Below, one piece after another: positions 36,401 through 46,200 of a stretch of DNA of 64,000 nt. A model generated the notes under the pieces. It was not told the origin of the DNA. It made no database searches and saw only the letters and a program-made list of their open reading frames with translations. How positions within the stretch are numbered: the first letter of the stretch is position 1; each line of letters starts with the position of its first letter. This DNA comes from JACKOB01 sp024234575 (GTDB taxonomy: Bacteria; Pseudomonadota; Gammaproteobacteria; Pseudomonadales; Oleiphilaceae). Both the position numbers and the translations under genes were made by a program. The DNA is taken from positions 124,001 to 188,000 of the forward strand of contig JBPJFZ010000003.1 in assembly GCA_051208035.1 (NCBI GenBank), in the 5' to 3' direction.

Positions 36401-37607
36401 TATCGAGCTGTTGTAAACGGATATGTCTAGTCCAGGTACCCATCTCACCCATATCCCAAAGCTGATGGTTAGTCTCAGAAATTGAAACCATCGGTTCATC
36501 GCGATTTTCGAATCGATTTATGTTTTCCCAGACAAATGCTATTTGCACGACAGGGGCTCTGGACGTATCCCTATTCTCAAGCACGCTACCTGCTACCAAA
36601 GGAAAAGGGTAGTCTTGCGCTTCGATCGCTTCTGCGATGTTTCTACTTTCTTTTTCTATCAGCTCGTTAAATGAGAACGTTGGAGTGATTTCAGATCTAA
36701 ATACTACTGCGTTGGTGAAATAGCCATAAACACCACGGAAACTATCATTGCGACCTGCTGTGGGGCCACCGACGGCAATATCGGCCGTTTGACAGTAACG
36801 CGATACTAAAATCTGAAAAGCCAATAAGTATTGCGAAAAAATTATCGAGTTCTTTGTCAATGCAAGCTGATTAAATCCGCGAACATCATTAACATCCAAC
36901 CGAAACCTAAAGTATTCTTTATTGCAAGTATGAAACTGCGGCCTTATGTAGTCTGAAGGTATATCTAAGGCTTGAGTCATCCCTGCTAGACGCTGATGCC
37001 AGTAGTTTTCCTGTCTCTTGCTATCAGGACCTTGGATAAAGCTTTGTTCTTGGTCTACAAAATCTTTAAATGACTTATCAACTACAGGTAAATTTAGTTC
37101 TTGTTTGTTAAGTAGCGCGGCATAGGTTATTTTCAGCTCGTTTAATAAAATCATACCTGACCAAAGGTCAACACTAATATGATGCAAAAATTGGGCAAGC
37201 ACATTAGGTTGTTTTTTTCTCTTAAGAAGTACCCAGCGCATAGGCATTTCACTTTCGAGATCAAAGGCTCTATGCAAATGCTGATCAAGCAATGGTTTAA
37301 GCGCTTCGTCATCTAGATCACCCCCATCAATTTCTTCAAATGATAAAGGTAATGTTTCGTAAACGTGCTGGCATACAACTCCATGACTGTCACTTTGGTA
37401 GAGTGTTCGCAGCACAGGGTGTCTTTGAATAAGGATTACAAGGGATTTTTTAAGCAAAGAAATGTTCACATGGTCAGGGATATTCCAAACAAAATGACTG
37501 TTATAAATGCCTGTATCTGGCGACAGTTTATGGATCATCCAAATCGCTTGCTGACCCTGGGTAAGAGGCAGTTTCTGTATTATTTTGGGCGTTGCTGCGG
37601 ATTTCAT
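30429..37607 (-). CDS. Hybrid NRPS-PKS synthase, C-A-PCP-KS-AT-ACP-TE
   Basis: A 2392-residue megasynthase with the following domains. C, about 10-450, has HHISVD at 142-147. A, about 490-960, has YTSGSTGKPKG near 635, NAYGPTETT and NEKIDRKAL. PCP has its DLGGHSLL Ser near 1021. KS, about 1092-1520, has TACSTS Cys near 1264, EAHGTGT and NIGHLDAASG. AT has GHSIGEY Ser near 1717, and its HAFH motif points to malonyl-CoA. ACP has its ELGGDSLL Ser near 2052. A type I TE has GGSSFGG near 2206. There is no KR, DH, ER, MT or E domain. It should load one amino acid, possibly N-acylate it through the leading C domain, extend it once with malonate to a beta-keto thioester, and release it by hydrolysis or cyclisation. 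By hand alignment to GrsA PheA numbering, the A-domain pocket reads D A F V I A A I W K, a hydrophobic pocket with no assignment I trust. The MFS gene is coupled downstream and two giant kinases lie upstream. Confidence 0.95.
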   Translation of the reverse strand: MKSAATPKIIQKLPLTQGQQAIWMIHKLSPDTGIYNSHFVWNIPDHVNISLLKKSLVILIQRHPVLRTLYQSDSHGVVCQHVYETLPLSFEEIDGGDLDDEALKPLLDQHLHRAFDLESEMPMRWVLLKRKKQPNVLAQFLHHISVDLWSGMILLNELKITYAALLNKQELNLPVVDKSFKDFVDQEQSFIQGPDSKRQENYWHQRLAGMTQALDIPSDYIRPQFHTCNKEYFRFRLDVNDVRGFNQLALTKNSIIFSQYLLAFQILVSRYCQTADIAVGGPTAGRNDSFRGVYGYFTNAVVFRSEITPTFSFNELIEKESRNIAEAIEAQDYPFPLVAGSVLENRDTSRAPVVQIAFVWENINRFENRDEPMVSISETNHQLWDMGEMGTWTRHIRLQQLDNFDLTFKIYKYQNDFVAGIEYNSDLYTHATMERMAEHYAELLHAIVENPDLPICEISLLSPKEKQTLLIQWNKTKSYYNLTHSLPYFVEKHAAKNPDAFAIMCDSAPLSYKALDIASNRVANFLIDAGHKAEPLVGVFLNRSPAAIISLLGIMKAGAVYLPLDPDYPSDRLGFIIEDANPAFIISDKNLAQKLLDVPKDTEIIDIDSPEIHTQSDSAPHLTLLPEQLAYVIYTSGSTGKPKGTMIDHKGLCGLMHAQKKLFKVGLGDNVLQFASLNFDASIFEIVMALSTGACLHIGRRDSLLGEGLLKYLRHHEIHWTVLPPALLTNLTPEQLPDLKTLIVAGDACSAELAKKWSEGRQFFNAYGPTETTIWATIAQVDGSEAPPIGKPIPNTQTYILDAHLNPQPIGIPGELHIGGVGLARGYLNRPDLTAEKFIANPFSKDSASRLYKTGDLCRYREDGNIEFLGRIDHQVKIRGFRVELGEIESVLREHSAVHDVLVMARDDLSGQPGGEKQLVAYVVKNASEEADGQQLRDFLKAKLPDYMVPAAVVVLDAFPLTPNEKIDRKALPLPNLSGKQQANHLPPRNEIERMIARVWQACLGISEISITENFFDLGGHSLLLAQVHSRLPDQLKENLSMVDLFKYPTIQALAHYLEKDEEEDTTFVEQDNHTERLRLRRRLMESLGGVKVAIVGMAGRFPGADNVEAFWQNICDKKESITFFSADQLRAAGVPEDLIKQPNYVPAKGMLDSISGFEAPFFNFTPREAQITDPQQRLFLECSWEALEDAACVPAEFDGRIGVYAGIGMNQYLMSNLSSHPELLAQLGDYPVMIGNDKDFLSTRVSYKLNLNGPAVVLQTACSTSLVAVHTACQALLNQDCDAALAGGVSFGRLGKSGYIHQEGMIMSADGHCRAFDAAATGTVQGQGCGVVLLKRLDDALSNNDHIYAVISGSATNNDGSNKTGYTAPSVDGQAKAIHMAQASAMVSPSEISYIEAHGTGTPIGDPIEIEALRQAFTHDPVQRPKSGRALNKTGRCAIGSVKTNIGHLDAASGIAGLIKAAKALEAKKLPPSLHFKTPNPKIDFSNTPFYVNTELQDWNSEGLPRYAAVSSFGIGGSNAHIVLTDAPNQTPTENARPWRIITLSARTPSALEAMTERFVTHLKTHKEQSFANMCYTLHVGRTLFPYRRYLVCRNRDEAISELSPVNHSKVVSSKYIERPRKLIFMFSGQGSQYQNMGEQLYRTEITFRKAIDECRAKLRQKFIHIYEELSESDYHGFTDKIHQTYITQPGLFIFEYAMSKMLMSWGIEPDLMVGHSIGEYVAACLAGVFTLDQALELVTIRGHLIQGLESGDMLSVNLSEEEAQRLTNHDVSVAAVNGEKRCVLSGSANAIQYLHKLLDRQGIDNRILHTSHAFHSHMMEPILERFRGYIERRKPQPPKRPFVSSLTGELITDELATSPQYWTDHLRYRVRFHKAMNTVFAQRKNSEDTSAEAFIFLEMGPGRVLTTLIRQHASKQPQDWTLTTTHNTYENTTDAEHLLNVVARLWEQGIKIDWKVFHSHRQRYRVSMPTYPFERKQHWIKARKFTYEGSTDTTLAQNVIEAEQNDDMLLQAPVSAPGDAVEQQVWQLWSKALGLTEFSITDDFFELGGDSLLAVGLADQLQSRFSIPVASHVLMQKPNVAALAEFIRQNNGKSSMPDSIVKKPTSTTPNNAASHHKDSHNPLVLIQSGAANSLPLILVHPIGGEVFFYRDLARYLGKDQTVYAFQAPSLSGHGEPISSVPIMAELYISELKKQGINGPYCIGGSSFGGLVAYEMAQQLSGHQEEVCFLLMIDTPAPEQMPQNLTDSAAILQYLLEDKLTLSIENLRQLDESAQISYVLDQARIQGKSSSLPAHLSVSLFKTWMAHQRATVAYKPQPYASDVMFFRHSEPIPHFPPLPHLPWQALVKGVFSVHQVPGNHISMNHPPHVQVLASHLKPALEAVRRTVEVSP

Positions 37608-37687
37608 GTAAACCTCTGTTCAACCAAAACCTTCGATTATTTCTATTTAAAGTAGTGCCACACATCCAGTGAATGGAATCTGCTTGC

Positions 37688-40600
37688 TCATAATTCGATT
37701 GGCGTATGATCTGGCGAAAAAACAAAATAAAATGTGGCGCCCTCATCCTGCTTTGCCATGGCCCAAATTGCCCCACCATGTCTGTCAAAAATCCTTTTGA
37801 CTGTTGCTAGACCCACACCGGTGCCGGTAAACTGCTTTTCACTATGTAGTCGCTGAAAACTGCCAAATAGCCTGTCGGCATATTTCATGTCGAAACCAGC
37901 ACCGTTATCTTTAATAAAGTAAATTGGCGTGCCTGGTGGTAATGCTTCCGGTACCATACCTACACCGGACGGAATACCGGCAACTTCTGGAGTGGTGTAG
38001 CCGAAAGTAACCTTGGCGTCATCGACCTTGCTGGAATACTTCCAGGCATTGTTAACTAGATTTTCCATAGCTGAGTACAACTGGCGTTTATCCCCATTCA
38101 CTAAACAACCAGTGGCGTAATTGGTCACCACATGCTGATCTGGGAAGCGGCTACGCATCTCTGCGAATAGTTCTGCAACCATGGATGAAAGATCTACCTC
38201 TTCTTTTACCAGCTCAGTACGTTGTACCCGAGACAGGGCTAGCAAGCCATCTATAAGATCCTGCATTTTGTTTATACTACGATCAATTCGCGCAAGCACG
38301 TCTAGGGCCGATTTATCCAGTGTCGCACTATAGTCTTCAATCAGTATATTGCTGAACCCTCTAATTGCCCGAAGAGGTGCACGCAAATCGTGAGATACGC
38401 TGTGGCTAAAAGAGTTTAGCTCTTCATTAGCAAACTCGAGGCTGGTAACTGCTTGATTTAAATCGGCGGTTCGTTTTGCGACTTTTTGTTCGAGTGTCTG
38501 ATTTAGTTGATTCACTTCAGTAAAGAGCTGGGCGTTTTCAAAGGAAATAGCCGCTTGTGCCAGTAGTAGATTGATAACGTCTAGTCTATCTGGCGTGAAG
38601 GCATTAATGCTTAAATTATTCTCAAGATATAAAGCGCCAACATTTTTATCCCGGTAGTCCACGGGCACAGAAAGAATAGAACGCGGTTGATGTTCCAACA
38701 AGTAAGGGTCGTCTGAAAACGCGCGATCGTTAAGCACGTCACCGATGTTTACACGTTCGCCACTGTTGATTACGTAGCGGATAAGATTAACTGGGATTCT
38801 ACGGCAGTTATCCAGTAGTGGTGGGGTTTCGGGCGTAGTTAGCAGGTGATCATCGCCAACTTGGGCAACCACATGGGGTTGACCATTTATATCTATTACC
38901 AAAGCAGCAGAAGATGCGCCCGCACTCTCAACAATAACTTCCAGAACTTTGGCTGAAAGTTTGGTCAGCTCTAGTTCTCTGGAAATGAGTTGTGCAGATT
39001 TCATCACCGACGCCATATCGAGGTTCTGCTCATTAGAGGCCGAAATTGTTTCGGTTCGCGTGGTTGCGCGCCATGCTCGTTTTTCGAAGCCGGAGAAATA
39101 CTGTTGGTATTTCTGCTGCATCTGTTTCACTTTTACCATGCAACCCCAGCGTCGATACAAGTATAAAGCTTCTCTTAAATAAGGCTCGGCCATGTCATCG
39201 AAGCCTTTTTTTCGTAGGAACTCTCCAAATAACTCGGATGCAAGCGCCTGATACTGCAAAAAGTTATGTTCTCTCGCTGAATCGATTGCGCGTCGATAAT
39301 AGTGACAAACTTCTTCGAAGTTTTGCTGGCGATATTGGCCATATTCAGCACTAAGCAACAGCTGCTTATGCTCGAAATTAGTGGGGCAAAGTCGTGCAAA
39401 CTCAGCTATTTTTTCGAACAAGTGATCTTGTAGGTTTTGTGTTGCTAAGTTCGATGTCGATTCGCTTCTAATCAATAACAAGCCATATAAAAAGACATGA
39501 TCAACCGCCAATGTTGCCAAAGGTAAGCGAACGCCATACTGGTCAGTTTGTTTGCAATACTCTAAGGCTAAGACATCTTCACTACACCAAAAAGCCAACT
39601 GCGCACGATAGTGGGTTAAATAAGCGACATGCATGCTTTGTTTTATCTTACTTAAATAAACAGTATCGAACACATCGTCATTTAATGCCTGATAAGCGTT
39701 TCGATCGGCAAAAACTAATGCGTAGGTTAGCTTATAAATGAAGATGGCTGCTGGATGAAAAACTGATTTATTATTTAGCAACTCCAGCATGGTAGAAGCT
39801 CTATCTCTAACTTCGAGCAAGTTTTCTCCCTTAGATATCTTGGGGACAAGAGTACTGCTTAGGCTAATTAAGGCTCGGCCAATCTCACCTATTTCCATCC
39901 CGAGCTCATAGGCCTTTACGTGCATTTCTACGCATTCGTCAAGAGGTGCACGCAAATACCAAATTAATAGCGCTACCATATTAAAACAATTGGCGATTTC
40001 TCTGCAGGGCACGTAATGTTCGGCCAGTTTTTTTGCCTGTTCAGCTTGCTTAAATGCCAGCTCCAAATACCCGTTTCTCCGTAAATAAAATGCATAACTA
40101 GCCAGCTGCATAGCCGCCAAATCTGCTCTGCCTGTCTGAATGACCAAATTAGCACCTTTGACAGCAAAGTAATCCGAAAGTAGATACTGGCCAATTAAAT
40201 AGCATCCGGAAGATAAATTTGGGTAAATGAACATCGCCACCATATTTTTTGCGTCGCGAGATTCAGGAAGGGCCATGGCGTCAATCAAACCACGATCAGA
40301 ATGGGCTTGAAGAAATTCGTGTTCATTAGAAAGCGCGAAAGATAGCTGTTCGTTTGCAGGGATCGGCAGTCCCAAGTAAATTAGTCCATTTTTACCGTGT
40401 TCGATACCTTGCAGCCACTGGCCCCGACCAATGGATTGCACTAAACGTGTTGCACAAATTTCTGCCTTCAGCAGATCATCCTGCAAATTCGCTAAAAGCG
40501 TTTCATAGTACGCATCAGAAACTTCAGGGTGACCATTCAGATATTCACACTCAGCTTTGATATGGAATAGATCGCGACTGCATTCAAAGTGGTTTTCCCA

Positions 40601-43051
40601 TGCATCTTGTGGCAGCAGATCAATACCAAATGATGCGTATCCAGCAGCGACTTCCCATACACTGGAGGCTTTCGCCTGTTGTGCTGCTCTCAGGTTGAGC
40701 GTCATTAATTGATGTTTTTCTTCCTCATCAGTGATTAAAGTGCTGGCGCTGTTGAGCTGTTCTACAATGGCAAAGCAGTCGTCATCGCTTAGATCTTCGA
40801 CACTTTGCTGATTCAATAACAATCGTCCGACCCGTAAATGAGTTTGCTGGCGCAATGCTTCAGACATCGACTGATAGGCCGCCTGCAACATGCGATCGTG
40901 TAGAAAACGGCACTGCGGTGATACGGGAGAAAACTGCGATAGCACTGGTTTTTCTGACCCTGCCAGTGCTTTGTTATCTGGGGTTTGTTGAAGCATCCCT
41001 AAAAACCAGTCGCCGCCATCCTGCAGCAGTAAGCCATCACGCAAAGCCGGCCAGAGAAATAAAGTCACCTCGGCAAGACGTTTCTCTGCGATTCGAGCCA
41101 GCATTTCCAGGCTAAACCGACTGCCGACACAGGCCGCTAATTGAATCATCTCCTGGGTTTCAGTAGGGAGTTGCGCCATTTTGCCCAGCATCAGATCGAC
41201 CACATTGTCTGTGATGCCTTTGGCTTCGATGTCGCTGATTTTCCAACACCAGCGTTGTTGGCTTAGGTCGAAATTGAGTAGTCTTTCTGTATACAGTGTC
41301 TTTAAAAATTCACCAAGAAAAAACGGGTTTCCGGCGGTTTTGGTTTGAACCAGTGTTACCAGAGGCAATAGCTCTGAGGTGGGGCGGTGCAGGGCGTCTG
41401 CCAGTAACTGCGCTACTTCATCTACAGCCAGCGGGCCAAGCGTTACCGTGCTAAGGGTTTTCTGTGCCGCCGGGGACTGGGCAATTTTTTGCAAGGTTTG
41501 CATGGCGGGATGATTGGCGTCAACTTCATTATCCCGGTAAGCGACGATGACCAGTAAACGGCAATGCTCTTCACTCATCAATTGTGGTATCAGGTTTAAC
41601 GTACCCCGGTCGGCCCACTGAATATCATCAATAAACAACACCAAAGGGTGCTCACTGGTGATTACTTTAATAAACTGTTGAAACACCAAATGAAACCGGT
41701 TCTGGGTTTCGTCGGCACCCAGCGTCGCTACTACGGGTAGGTGGCCCAGGATCATTTCAAAATCGGGCATAAAATCTATCAACACTCTGGCATTGGTTCC
41801 CAGTGTTTGCAGCAGCTTGGTCTTTTTCGCTTGTAATTGCTGCTCACTAAGTGACAGGCAGTATTGTATCCAGCTTTTTAGCGCAGTTTGTAAAGCCGAG
41901 TAGGGGATGTTCTTCTGAAACTGATCAAATTTACCGGCGCAAAAGAAGCCACTGTAGGTGGCAATGGGCTTATGTACCTCATGCACTAACGCCGATTTTC
42001 CGATACCGGAATAGCCGGCGATAGCTAATAACTTAGGTTTGCCGCCTGCTGCCTGAAAAAAGCACTGCAGTAGTCGTTGTACTTCGGCTTCTCTTCCATA
42101 AAGTTTTTGAGGTACTTGTAGCCGGTCCGAAATGTCTTCCATACCGAGTGGAAAAACCGGCACGGGTTTATTGTGGGCGATTGCCAGACGTACCTTTTCG
42201 AGATCTTTTTTTAGGCCCAACGCACTCTGATAGCGATCTTCGGCGGTTTTGTTCAGCAGTCGGTCAATAATCGCAGACAAGACGGGTGGTACTTCTTTGC
42301 GAAGGGTGTGAAGTGGGGGTTGTTGTTTGGCGACATGGGCATGCACCAACCCCAGGGCGTCTTTTGCCTGAAATGGTGGCTGCCCGCAGAGCAAGTGGTA
42401 AAACGTACAGCCAAGGGTATAAAAATCGCTGCGATAATCCAGCGCACGGTTCATCCGCCCGGTTTGCTCTGGCGAAATATAGTCCAGCACCCCTTCCAGA
42501 CGCTCGGGTGGTTGCAATACGGGTTGCTCACGAGATAGTAAAGACGCCAGACCAAAGTCAGTAATCTGCGCCAGACCGGTCTCTGGTGTGTATAAAATGT
42601 TGCCGGGGTGCAAGTCTTTATGAATCACCTGTTGATAGTGAATAACACTCAATGCCTCGGCCAGCTGCACGGCGATATTTAAAAAAACATCAATCGGTAG
42701 GTAATCGGCATCGATTTGCTTCAGGTAAGCAAACAGGTCAACCCCTTGCCTGTCTTCCAGCACAATGGTGGGCTTGCTGCTTTCGGTACTGCTGAGCCCG
42801 TCTGTTTGTGAGCCATCCCGGTTTTGGCTGTGCCAGGCAATATTCTTGGTGATGTTGGGGTGATTAAACTTGTTCGCCACCTCGAAACTAAACAAAAAGC
42901 GAGACAGGGTACCGTTTTCGGGAAAGGATTTGCTGAGTTGCTTTAACACCACCGATTGCTGGTCGCTCTCACGAATGGCACGCGCCACTGCCGTATGTTC
43001 GCCAGAAAAGATCTCATGGGTAATGCGATAACCAGGTACCGGTGATAACAA
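37688..43051 (-). CDS. Trifunctional Ser/Thr kinase-ATPase-sensor histidine kinase, copy 1
   Basis: About 1787 residues. The N-terminal Ser/Thr kinase domain (about 5-270) has HKDLHPGN and DFG. The AAA-type ATPase region (about 310-600) has Walker A GYSGIGKSAL and Walker B LVLFIDDIQWAD. A long helical repeat region, TPR-like, follows to about 1330. A GAF domain (about 1380-1520) is followed by a coiled coil and a histidine kinase with SHDLRAPLRAIRG (His near 1552), NLVNNAWKY, DNGAGF and GTGVGLATVKRIF. I chose the TTG at 43051, which has GGAG 6 bases upstream and gives the N-terminus normal for this family just before PGY; the frame stays open to 43165. The stop is 80 bases before the NRPS-PKS start on the same strand. 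No response-regulator gene is adjacent. Confidence 0.9.
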   Translation of the reverse strand: MLSPVPGYRITHEIFSGEHTAVARAIRESDQQSVVLKQLSKSFPENGTLSRFLFSFEVANKFNHPNITKNIAWHSQNRDGSQTDGLSSTESSKPTIVLEDRQGVDLFAYLKQIDADYLPIDVFLNIAVQLAEALSVIHYQQVIHKDLHPGNILYTPETGLAQITDFGLASLLSREQPVLQPPERLEGVLDYISPEQTGRMNRALDYRSDFYTLGCTFYHLLCGQPPFQAKDALGLVHAHVAKQQPPLHTLRKEVPPVLSAIIDRLLNKTAEDRYQSALGLKKDLEKVRLAIAHNKPVPVFPLGMEDISDRLQVPQKLYGREAEVQRLLQCFFQAAGGKPKLLAIAGYSGIGKSALVHEVHKPIATYSGFFCAGKFDQFQKNIPYSALQTALKSWIQYCLSLSEQQLQAKKTKLLQTLGTNARVLIDFMPDFEMILGHLPVVATLGADETQNRFHLVFQQFIKVITSEHPLVLFIDDIQWADRGTLNLIPQLMSEEHCRLLVIVAYRDNEVDANHPAMQTLQKIAQSPAAQKTLSTVTLGPLAVDEVAQLLADALHRPTSELLPLVTLVQTKTAGNPFFLGEFLKTLYTERLLNFDLSQQRWCWKISDIEAKGITDNVVDLMLGKMAQLPTETQEMIQLAACVGSRFSLEMLARIAEKRLAEVTLFLWPALRDGLLLQDGGDWFLGMLQQTPDNKALAGSEKPVLSQFSPVSPQCRFLHDRMLQAAYQSMSEALRQQTHLRVGRLLLNQQSVEDLSDDDCFAIVEQLNSASTLITDEEEKHQLMTLNLRAAQQAKASSVWEVAAGYASFGIDLLPQDAWENHFECSRDLFHIKAECEYLNGHPEVSDAYYETLLANLQDDLLKAEICATRLVQSIGRGQWLQGIEHGKNGLIYLGLPIPANEQLSFALSNEHEFLQAHSDRGLIDAMALPESRDAKNMVAMFIYPNLSSGCYLIGQYLLSDYFAVKGANLVIQTGRADLAAMQLASYAFYLRRNGYLELAFKQAEQAKKLAEHYVPCREIANCFNMVALLIWYLRAPLDECVEMHVKAYELGMEIGEIGRALISLSSTLVPKISKGENLLEVRDRASTMLELLNNKSVFHPAAIFIYKLTYALVFADRNAYQALNDDVFDTVYLSKIKQSMHVAYLTHYRAQLAFWCSEDVLALEYCKQTDQYGVRLPLATLAVDHVFLYGLLLIRSESTSNLATQNLQDHLFEKIAEFARLCPTNFEHKQLLLSAEYGQYRQQNFEEVCHYYRRAIDSAREHNFLQYQALASELFGEFLRKKGFDDMAEPYLREALYLYRRWGCMVKVKQMQQKYQQYFSGFEKRAWRATTRTETISASNEQNLDMASVMKSAQLISRELELTKLSAKVLEVIVESAGASSAALVIDINGQPHVVAQVGDDHLLTTPETPPLLDNCRRIPVNLIRYVINSGERVNIGDVLNDRAFSDDPYLLEHQPRSILSVPVDYRDKNVGALYLENNLSINAFTPDRLDVINLLLAQAAISFENAQLFTEVNQLNQTLEQKVAKRTADLNQAVTSLEFANEELNSFSHSVSHDLRAPLRAIRGFSNILIEDYSATLDKSALDVLARIDRSINKMQDLIDGLLALSRVQRTELVKEEVDLSSMVAELFAEMRSRFPDQHVVTNYATGCLVNGDKRQLYSAMENLVNNAWKYSSKVDDAKVTFGYTTPEVAGIPSGVGMVPEALPPGTPIYFIKDNGAGFDMKYADRLFGSFQRLHSEKQFTGTGVGLATVKRIFDRHGGAIWAMAKQDEGATFYFVFSPDHTPIEL

Positions 43052-43189
43052 GAGGTGCTCCGTTTCGTTCTGTTTTCTTTTTAATACCCTCCAGTATAGG
43101 TTAACTATCGAAAAAGGCTGGAGAAAATATGTTTTTGAAGGCGAGAATGAACGACTTATTTGCAAGTTGTGAGCGGGTAGGTAAATGGT
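42335..43189 (-). repeat. Near-identical tract shared by the two giant kinase genes, copy 1
   Basis: This 855-base stretch, covering the upstream region, start and most of the Ser/Thr kinase domain, is almost identical to 47876-48730 with the same length and no gaps seen (offset 5541). Outside it the two genes fall to clearly lower similarity, which points to recent gene conversion or a recent duplication with selection. Confidence 0.8.
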
Positions 43190-43246
43190 AATGTATGGAG
43201 CGGGGTTATTGGTGCGCTTGGCACCAGCATCAGGGGAGTCGTAACA

Positions 43247-46200
43247 TTAGTATCGGTGGACAGGCTCATTGCGGGGCAAACAAAAATAAAACACTGCACC
43301 TTCATTTGGCTGAGCCGTTGCCCAAATGTTTCCACCATGTTTGCCAAATATCCGTTTGACCGTCGCCAACCCTATTCCTGTGCCGCTAAACTCTTTTTCA
43401 GTATGCAGTCGTTGAAAGGTACCAAACAGACGCTCCGCATAATCCATTGAAAAGCCAGCGCCATTATCTTTAATTAGGTAAACAGGTGTGCCTGCAGGCA
43501 GGGTTTCTGGCCTGTCACCAAAGCCTTGTGGAATATCTGCATTCGATTTAACCGTGATGACGGCAAACTCAACCTTAGATTGCGTGGTTTTGCTGGAATA
43601 TTTCCAGGCATTGTTAATAAGGTTTTCTAACGCTGAATACAGCATGCGTTTGTCGCCGTAAACTTCGCAATTAGGGGCGCACTCGCTAATAACATGCTGA
43701 TCAGGAAAGCGTTGGTGCATCTCAGTGAAAATATCGCTAACCAGAAGTGATAAATCGATTTTTTCTTTAATGAGTTCTTGTCGTTGCATCCGCGATAGTT
43801 CGAGCAGACCATCGATCAGATCTTGCATTTTATTGCCACATCTGTCGATGCGGTTTAGCAAGCTTATTGCATCGCGATCCAATGCCTTGCCATGGCCATC
43901 ATGTAGCATGCGTGTAAAACCACGAATTGCCCGCAGCGGCGAGCGTAAATCGTGAGAGACACTAAAGCTGAAAGCATTCAGCTCTTCGTTGGCGAGTTTT
44001 AGATCGGCGGTGCGCTGTTCTACTTTTTGTTCCAGTGTTTGATTGAGTTGATGCACTTCATTGAATAGTTGGGCATTTTCGAAAGAAATAGCGGCTTGAG
44101 ACAGCAGTAATTTAATCACGTCTAGCCTATCTGGCGTGAAGGCATCAATCGTCAACATATTTTCCAAATACAATGCACCCACAGTATTGTCGCGGTATTC
44201 CACGGGTAAACAGAGTACAGACCTTGGCTGGTTTTGCAGCAAATAAAGGTCATTAGAAAAGGTTCGGTCACTCAGCACGTCACCAATATTAATCTTCTCG
44301 TGGCTGTTTAAAACGTAACGAATAAGATTAATCGGTAAGTCTTCGCAGTTTTCAAGTAAAGGGGGTACTTCTGGCGTATATAACTGCTGTTCTTCGCTGA
44401 CCAATGCCGCCAAATGCGGTGCATTGTTCTGGTTGATGATCAGTGCCGCAGAGGAAGCCCCTGCAGATTCGACAATAACTTCCAGCACTTTTGCTGCCAA
44501 TTTAGCTATCTGTAATTCGCTGGAAATGACCTGTGCGGACTTCATTACCGAAGCCATATCCAGTGTTTTATTTTCTTGTGCGCTATGCATCTCGGACTCA
44601 GAGATGCTGTATGTTCTTTTGCCATCAAACTGAGGAAGTTGTGAGTCAAACTTTGATCGCAAATAGTTTACTTTAATCTGGCATCCCCATCGCCGATAAA
44701 GGTATAGCGCCTCTCTAATAAAAGGCAGGCCAATAGATTCGAAGTCGGAGTCCATCCAGTAAAGACCACAGCATTCGTTGGCAAGCGCCTGAAACTGTAT
44801 AAACCCCTGAGCTTTGGCAGAGGCTATGGCATCACGATATAACGCACAAACAGCTTTCGTATCAGCATCTTCTACTCGGGCCTTTTCTGCCAGTAATAGC
44901 AAATATTTATGTTTAAAATTGGCGGGGTTTATATCTGAAAACTGGCGTATTTTATCTAGGCAATCGTAACCTCGCGCACGCTCATCGTCGGTGATATCGT
45001 GCCATTTTTGCAGCGTAAGAAAGCCGAGTAGAAACTGATGATCTATTGAAAAACTGGTCAATGGGAATAGCTCTTCCCGGTCCTTTGCATTGGATGCTAA
45101 CTTAAAAGACTTTTCGTAGTCATTACTCCAAAAAGCCAGCTCTGATCGATAGTGAAGAAGATAAGAGAAGTGAAAACTGCGTTGTATTTTCGCTAGGAAA
45201 CTGATATCAAACACAGAGTCATCAAGTGCTGTGGCGGTATTTTTGTCCGTTGTTAATGCTGCCGTATGTTTCCTTAAAATCGTTGCTAGAGGGTGGAATG
45301 CAGAACGTTTGACCAAAAAATCTTCGGCAAGTTTTGCTTCGTGTTCGACCCTGCTTAGAGGTTCACCTTGAGATAACCGCAAAAATAGTGAATTGCAGTA
45401 ATTCATTGCGGCGCGGGCAACTTCACCGTTTTCCAGACCGAGTCTCATGCCTGTAATATGCATATCGACACAATCACGATAGGGCTTGTGTAAATTCCAT
45501 ATGCAGCCTGCTAATAAATTGTAGCAATTAGTTATTTCACGGCACTGTTCATAGCTGTCGGCCAAATATTTTGCTTCTATCGCTTGCTTTAGCGCTTGTG
45601 GTAACTGCATCCTCTGCCTTAAGAAATTGGCATAGCACGTCAGTAAAATTGCAGCCAAGTCTGATTTGCCATAGTCAACAACTAGGTTACATCCTTTTAT
45701 TACGCAGTAATTGCTCGCTGGGGCATCGCCGACAATGGCGCAGCAAATATTCAAATTTGGCAGTATTCTCATGGCGACCAAAAGGTCGGTCTCAGTCATA
45801 TCTGGCAGGTCTTTGGCGGATTGGATGACACCGTCTGGTGTTTTCTTATGTAATGCGACCAGCTCATTTTCTAGCTCCTGAGCCAGTGTTGATTTATCAG
45901 GTACATGCATCCCAAGAAACGATAACCCTTGCTTGCCATGTTGCACACCGTTCATCCAGTCTCCACGGCCAATAGACTGAACAAGTCTTGTTGCACAGAT
46001 ATCTGCTCGCATTAACCTATTATCAAGATGAGCAAACAGCTCGGCATATCGCTGGTCGGATATATCCGGTTTTCCATCGAGGTATTCCGTTTCGGCGTTG
46101 AGAGTATAAAGTAGTTGCGCCGACGCAGCGTCGGTGCGCCAACAATCCGTAGGCAAAAGGTCTATTCCTATAGAGCTGTATCTGGCGGCAGCCTCCCATA

